DNA of 64,000 bases from JAOUGY01 sp963785075. Its GTDB lineage: Bacteria > Actinomycetota > Acidimicrobiia > Spongiisociales > ZC4RG35. Position numbers and translations under genes: made by a program. The stretch lies in the NCBI GenBank assembly GCA_963785075.1, contig CAWATW010000003.1:124001-188000 (forward strand), written 5' to 3'. A model generated the notes under the pieces. The model was not told the origin of the DNA. It worked only from the letters and a program-made list of their open reading frames with translations, and made no database searches. How positions within the stretch are numbered: position 1 is the stretch's first letter; each line of letters begins with the position of its first letter. Shown piece after piece: positions 60,968-64,000 of the stretch.

Positions 60968-61375
60968 ATGCCGCGCGGGATCCTCGACACCAGCACCCTC
61001 ATCCTGCTCGGTCGACTGCAGGACACCGATCCGCTCCCCGACGAGCCGCTGATCACGACCATCACACTGGCCGAACTCTCTGTAGGTCCGCTGGTGGCAT
61101 CCACCGACGAGGAACGGTCCGCCCGGCAAGCGCACCTCCAGCAAGCCGAAGCGGACTTCGACCCGCTGCCGTTCGACGCTGCCGCGGCCCGCAGCTTCGG
61201 TCGGGTAGCTGCTGGGCTGCGAAGAGCGGGCCGGAAGCCAGCAGCACGTGCCTACGACGCGATGATCGCTGCGATCGCCATATCCAACGATCTACCCCTG
61301 CACACCTGCAACCCCCGCGACTTCGCCGGGATCGACGACCTCACGGTGGTCGCCGTGCCCCACCCAGACCACTGA
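60968..61375 (+). CDS. VapC-type PIN-domain toxin
   Basis: A 135-residue PIN protein: GILDTSTLILLGRL (first Asp), TTITLAELSVGPLV (Glu), ARAYDAMIAAIAISNDLPLHTCNPRDFAGI (Asp and the usual NPRDF). In an operon with the antitoxin just upstream. Confidence 0.92.
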   Translation: MPRGILDTSTLILLGRLQDTDPLPDEPLITTITLAELSVGPLVASTDEERSARQAHLQQAEADFDPLPFDAAAARSFGRVAAGLRRAGRKPAARAYDAMIAAIAISNDLPLHTCNPRDFAGIDDLTVVAVPHPDH

Positions 61376-61402
61376 CCGGCTACGCCACCGACCCGCTCGC
61401 GG

Positions 61403-61465
61403 AAGTGCCGATCCCGCGCATCTCGAGATAGGCTCTTTACCCGCCGGGAACTGGTGATCGGCGCT
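61403..61465 (+). repeat. Cassette-type palindromic repeat, copy 8
   Basis: 63 bp: aagtgccgatcccgcgc, atctcgag, then aactggtgatcggcgct. Outer arms AGTGCCGATC/GATCGGCGCT pair over 10 bases with one T-G, the best-paired copy next to 62712. Confidence 0.85.
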
Positions 61466-61505
61466 CCCTCTTGCCTCTCCAGCCGGCTGCATGTATTATG
61501 CATGC

Positions 61506-61736
61506 ATGCCCAATGTGCAGGTCCGGGACGTACCCGAAGAAGTCCACGAAGCCCTGGTCCGTCAGGCGGAACTAGCGGGCCAGTCGCTCCAGCAGTACCT
61601 GGCGGCGAAACTGGCACTGATCGCCACCACCCCGACCATCGACGAAGTCCTCGACAGGATCGAACACCGCAGCAAAGGACGATTGAGCGGAGAAGACGCC
61701 ATCGCCGCTCTCGAATCCGAACGTGCTCGTCGTTGA
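61506..61736 (+). CDS. FitA/VapB-type antitoxin
   Basis: A 76-residue ribbon-helix-helix antitoxin: PNVQVRDVPEEVHEALVRQA then ELAGQSLQQYLAAKLAL. Very similar in design to the antitoxin at 58590. Start ATG 61506 lies in a palindromic tgcatgcatgc. It overlaps the toxin gene by 14 bases. Confidence 0.88.
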   Translation: MPNVQVRDVPEEVHEALVRQAELAGQSLQQYLAAKLALIATTPTIDEVLDRIEHRSKGRLSGEDAIAALESERARR

Positions 61737-62113
61737 CGCCTCGCTCATCGCGCCGGCGGTAGCCGACGGGGGACCCGACGGCATCCGTTACCGGCAACGA
61801 CTTCACGGGGAGCAGATCGCCGCACCCGATCTGCTTCGCATCGAGGTCCTGTCGGTGATCCGTCGCCAGCTCCACGTCGGGACCATCGACGCTCACCCAG
61901 GCCGAACAGGCGGTGACCGATCTCCTCGACCTTCCCATCAACGTGTATCCCACCGCGCCGCTGCTACTTCGCAGCTGGCAGCTACGTGACAACCTCACCG
62001 CCTACGACGCCTGCTACATCGCTCTGGCAGAGACTCTCGGCTGTAACTTCCTCACTGCAGACAACCGGCTCTCTCGAGCGCCCGGCACAAGATGCCCAAT
62101 CGAAGTGATCTGA
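61723..62113 (+). pseudogene. VapC-type PIN toxin with a single frameshift
   Basis: GTG 61723 reads MLVVDASLIAPAVADGG, then APDLLRIEVLSVIRRQLHVGTID in frame. The homology then moves to another frame: LTQAEQAVTDLLDLP, then LRSWQLRDNLTAYDACYIAL and AETLGCNFLTADNRLSRAPG. Joining the two with one base removed near 61881-61885 (gacgctcacc) restores a full ~130-residue PIN domain. Either a natural inactivation or a sequencing error. Confidence 0.8.
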
Positions 62114-62280
62114 CCGACCGCACCCGAGGTCATGCGACAACGATGGGGCCACTACTCACGAAACGACGATCTCGCGGTGGGGTTAATCCAGGCTGCTTCA
62201 CTACCCACCGAGGCGCCGTTATCGTGCGGCCGGCGCTTGTTCTAGGCGCGAGCGCGGTGGGACCCCAAGAAGGAGCAAAC

Positions 62281-62664
62281 TTGGCCATCGAGGACCAGAT
62301 CGTCAATGTCAACGAGTACGACCTCGTCGCAGGTGCTGACGAGTTCGTGGCGGCGATCGAAGCCCTCGCGCAGAAGACAGACGCCGAGGGTGAGTCAGGG
62401 GTCTTGCGTTATCAGTTCTATGTCAACCGCGACGAGGGATCCGCTTTGGCGACCATCGTCTACCGCGATGCGGACGCATGGCTCGAACACCATCGACTTG
62501 CGTACACGTGGCCCGAGATGGCCAAGCTGCAGGCGACGGTCAAACTCCGCCGGCTGACATTCCTCGGTCCGCTGAACGACGAGATCGAAGCTATGGCCTC
62601 CGGCATCGATGTACCGATCGTTCGCTGCGACACGTTGGCCGCAGGCTTCGCTCGCACGCCATGA
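62281..62664 (+). CDS. Antibiotic-biosynthesis-monooxygenase-like small protein
   Basis: A 127-residue protein, TTG start 62281 with aaggag five bases upstream. The centre (VLRYQFYVNRDEGSALATIVYRDADAWLEHHRLAYTWPEM) follows the dimeric alpha/beta-barrel pattern of ABM proteins (Y-x-F-x-V, W-x-x-H). Ends in LNDEIEAMASGIDVPIVRCD. Function unknown. The preceding gap (62114-62280) has a GC-rich stretch at 62212-62262 that only weakly resembles the palindromic repeat. Confidence 0.65.
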   Translation: MAIEDQIVNVNEYDLVAGADEFVAAIEALAQKTDAEGESGVLRYQFYVNRDEGSALATIVYRDADAWLEHHRLAYTWPEMAKLQATVKLRRLTFLGPLNDEIEAMASGIDVPIVRCDTLAAGFARTP

Positions 62665-62711
62665 GGCGTGGTCGACAGAACCACGCCAACACCAACCGCG
62701 ACGAAGCGCAT

Positions 62712-62775
62712 CAGTGCCGTTCGGCGCTATTTGGCGAGTCGAGTGTTTCTGCAGCGTATTTGCTGATCGGCACTG
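62712..62775 (+). repeat. Cassette-type palindromic repeat, copy 9
   Basis: 64 bp: perfect outer arms CAGTGCCG/CGGCACTG; inside, ttcggcgc, tttggcgagtcgagtgttt and tttgctgat. The outer arms have a different base (A) than other copies on both sides, a compensating change that supports a folded structure. Confidence 0.85.
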
Positions 62776-62836
62776 TTTGACCGGTGCGCTGGTTCTCGCA
62801 GTTTGTCGTGCAGCTCCTGGGGATAGGACGACCGCA

Positions 62837-63532
62837 TCATCTGCTGAGCTTGGATTCAGGCTCAGCACCGGTCAGGTCCCTGTCCTCGAGCTCCCAGGCG
62901 TGATCGAGCATGTGCCAGGCACAGCGTCGGACCAGGAACTGCAACGCCCACGAGCGCGCCGGTTCGCCCCGAGCGTGGTGCTCGCGGATCGCATCGGCGA
63001 AGGCGTCGCGATAGGTGCGCAGGGCCTTGGGGTCGTCCCTCGTCTCCAACGGCACCTTCACGCCGACCTTCGGCGCGAACTCGTGGATCTCCGAGCCATT
63101 CACGTGCTGAATGATTCGGTCCTTTTCCCGGCCTCCGCCGCGCGGGCCTTTGCGAAGCTCGGCTGACACGCGTGCTGCCGTGTCATCGAAGGTGGCCCAC
63201 GCGGCCCGAAGCAGCGCGAGCTTTCGGTCGAGCTCGGCTTCGGTCATTTGACCGCCTTCCGCCGTGGCGGCCCGGCCCGAGACACCGTAGTAATCGGTCA
63301 TTCCGATGCCGTCGACCTGCTCGACCACTTCGAGAACACCCAGACGTCCGAACTCGTCACCGTAGCCAGCACGTTCGGCGACCTTGGCAAAGCGGTGTCG
63401 ATAGGAGTCCAGCACGGCCAGCACGTCGCCACCCAACTTGGTGCTGCGGTCCCACCCAGGCCAATCAAAGGCGCTCGCCACCACACGCTTCTTCTTGCCA
63501 CTCTCGAGCATCACTCGGATGGGCTCGGTCAT
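62837..63532 (-). CDS. Conserved hypothetical protein (DinB-like actinobacterial family)
   Basis: A 231-residue protein: LESGKKKRVVASAFDWPGWDRSTKLGGDVLAVLDSYRHRFAKVAERAG, then DYYGVSGRAATAEGG, KLALLRAAWATFD and WALQFLVRRCAWHMLDHAWELEDR. The opening (V-A-x-A-x-D-W-P-G) and the closing R-x-x-x-H-x-x-D-H-x-W-E-x-E-D are known to me from unnamed actinobacterial proteins; the closing His/Asp motif resembles DinB-type metal sites. ATG 63532; the open frame extends to 63949 without homology. Confidence 0.72.
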   Translation of the reverse strand: MTEPIRVMLESGKKKRVVASAFDWPGWDRSTKLGGDVLAVLDSYRHRFAKVAERAGYGDEFGRLGVLEVVEQVDGIGMTDYYGVSGRAATAEGGQMTEAELDRKLALLRAAWATFDDTAARVSAELRKGPRGGGREKDRIIQHVNGSEIHEFAPKVGVKVPLETRDDPKALRTYRDAFADAIREHHARGEPARSWALQFLVRRCAWHMLDHAWELEDRDLTGAEPESKLSR

Positions 63533-63630
63533 GACCCAACCATAAGCCTGATCGGGAGCCTCGTCGACAACGTGGTGAGGTTGCTGCGGTCCGACCGTCC
63601 GCTTCGCCTCACCGCGAGCAATCACAACCC

Positions 63631-63834
63631 TCATCTCGCAATCCGAATCGAGTGTGCGACGCCGGTCTCCAGCGCTCTCGGACGCAATGGCGCCGATTCC
63701 ATCGCTCGGTTCAATCGATGCGCAGCCTCGCCGAGCTGCGCACGTTCGAGGAACGAGAAACTCAGTCGAATGTGGTGGTGGCCGGCGTCGCTGTCGGGAT
63801 GGAACTGCTCGCCGGGCGTGAAGACAACCCCGCA
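63631..63834 (-). pseudogene. C-terminal fragment of a PLP aminotransferase (MocR/class I type)
   Basis: Minus-strand reading from 63834: CGVVFTPGEQFHPDSDAGHH, then RLSFSFLERAQLGEAAHRLN and RAMESAPLRP, to TGA at 63631. GVxFTPGExF...LRLSFS is the C-terminal strand set of class I aminotransferases. The codon before the fragment is a stop, so the N-terminal two-thirds are gone. The rest of 63533-64000 holds one palindromic repeat copy. Confidence 0.55.
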
Positions 63835-63921
63835 TCATCGTACGGGCCGGCTCCGAGCTACTCCGTGGCGAGAGAGGTCCGGTTTCGGAGCCCCAGCGCC
63901 GACGCTGCGTAGGCGCACTCC

Positions 63922-63985
63922 GACGTGCCGGTCTGCGCGGTTTGGCCATCTGGGTGTTCTCGCTCCCGATCTGGCGATCTGGGAC
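63922..63985 (+). repeat. Cassette-type palindromic repeat, copy 10
   Basis: gacgtgccggtctgcgcgg, tttggccatctgggtgttctcg, then tctggcgatctggg. Arms pair imperfectly. Last copy before the window ends, so the array likely continues. Confidence 0.6.
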
Positions 63986-64000
63986 AGGACACTTGTGTCT

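Noticed and set aside
62212..62262. Possible further repeat copy before the ABM-like gene
   Set aside because: gcgccg and gttct match, but the right arm is absent; too weak to count.
46438..63985. Classical integron attC array with IntI
   Set aside because: The repeats lack the GTTRRRY/RYYYAAC core pairs, genes point in both directions, and the recombinase shows no clear IntI-specific helix. I therefore call it integron-like only as a hypothesis.

Overview
The window is high-GC DNA from an actinobacterium. The evidence is a run of recognisable genes: rpsF-ssb-rpsR-rplI-dnaB, a 29-residue bS22 ribosomal protein, a dCTP deaminase resembling the mycobacterial bifunctional enzyme, a copper regulon of the CsoR type with a matching operator, a deazaflavin (F420)-type nitroreductase, and a mycothiol-type DinB/maleylpyruvate isomerase protein. 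I suspect an Acidimicrobiia-like lineage, but the sequence alone does not settle the class.

Region 1 (1-46.2 kb) is housekeeping chromosome. It starts inside pyrE and continues with endonuclease IV, an EamA exporter, panB, a DUF192 lipoprotein, a histidine kinase, a PfkB kinase and surE. The replication/ribosome cluster follows, then a two-gene WXG100-like unit (12.5-15.0 kb), dcd, tRNA-Gly(CCC), bS22, thrB, phzF, an enoyl-CoA hydratase next to a degenerate dienelactone hydrolase, and a PAC2 protein. The copper operon csoR-copZ-copA and an M3 peptidase come next, with a SelW-like selenoprotein gene that has an in-frame TGA. Further on are a protein with tandem 18-residue repeats, a SARP-like regulator, an amidohydrolase with an inositol phosphatase, manA, lnt, small enzymes, a propionate/acetate activation block (two acyl-CoA synthetases around a histidine kinase), and two class III aminotransferases. 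Three intergenic gaps, two of them here and one at the boundary with region 2, carry heptanucleotide tandem repeats.

Region 2 (about 46.4-64 kb) is different in kind. It holds a hydrolase, a metallo-hydrolase, an F420-type enzyme, a SUKH protein, four complete or frameshifted toxin-antitoxin pairs, a broken PIN gene, transposase debris, a tyrosine recombinase, a P-loop kinase, LtrA, an SDR, a Clp-N protein, a lipoprotein, and several truncated genes. Between these short gene groups I find at least nine, possibly eleven, copies of a ~63 bp imperfect palindrome. All lie in the same orientation, starting near GTGCCGATC and ending near GGTGATCGGCG. I saw none in the first 46 kb. The layout (recombinase gene, similar palindromic sites between small cassettes, many toxin-antitoxin genes, truncated genes at the edges) resembles an integron cassette array. 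However, the sites do not have the integron attC core and the recombinase is not an obvious IntI. This is the best candidate in the window for an undescribed system.

Start codons were chosen from ribosome binding sites, stop/start overlaps and family alignments from memory. No database search was possible, so family names rest on recognised motifs.
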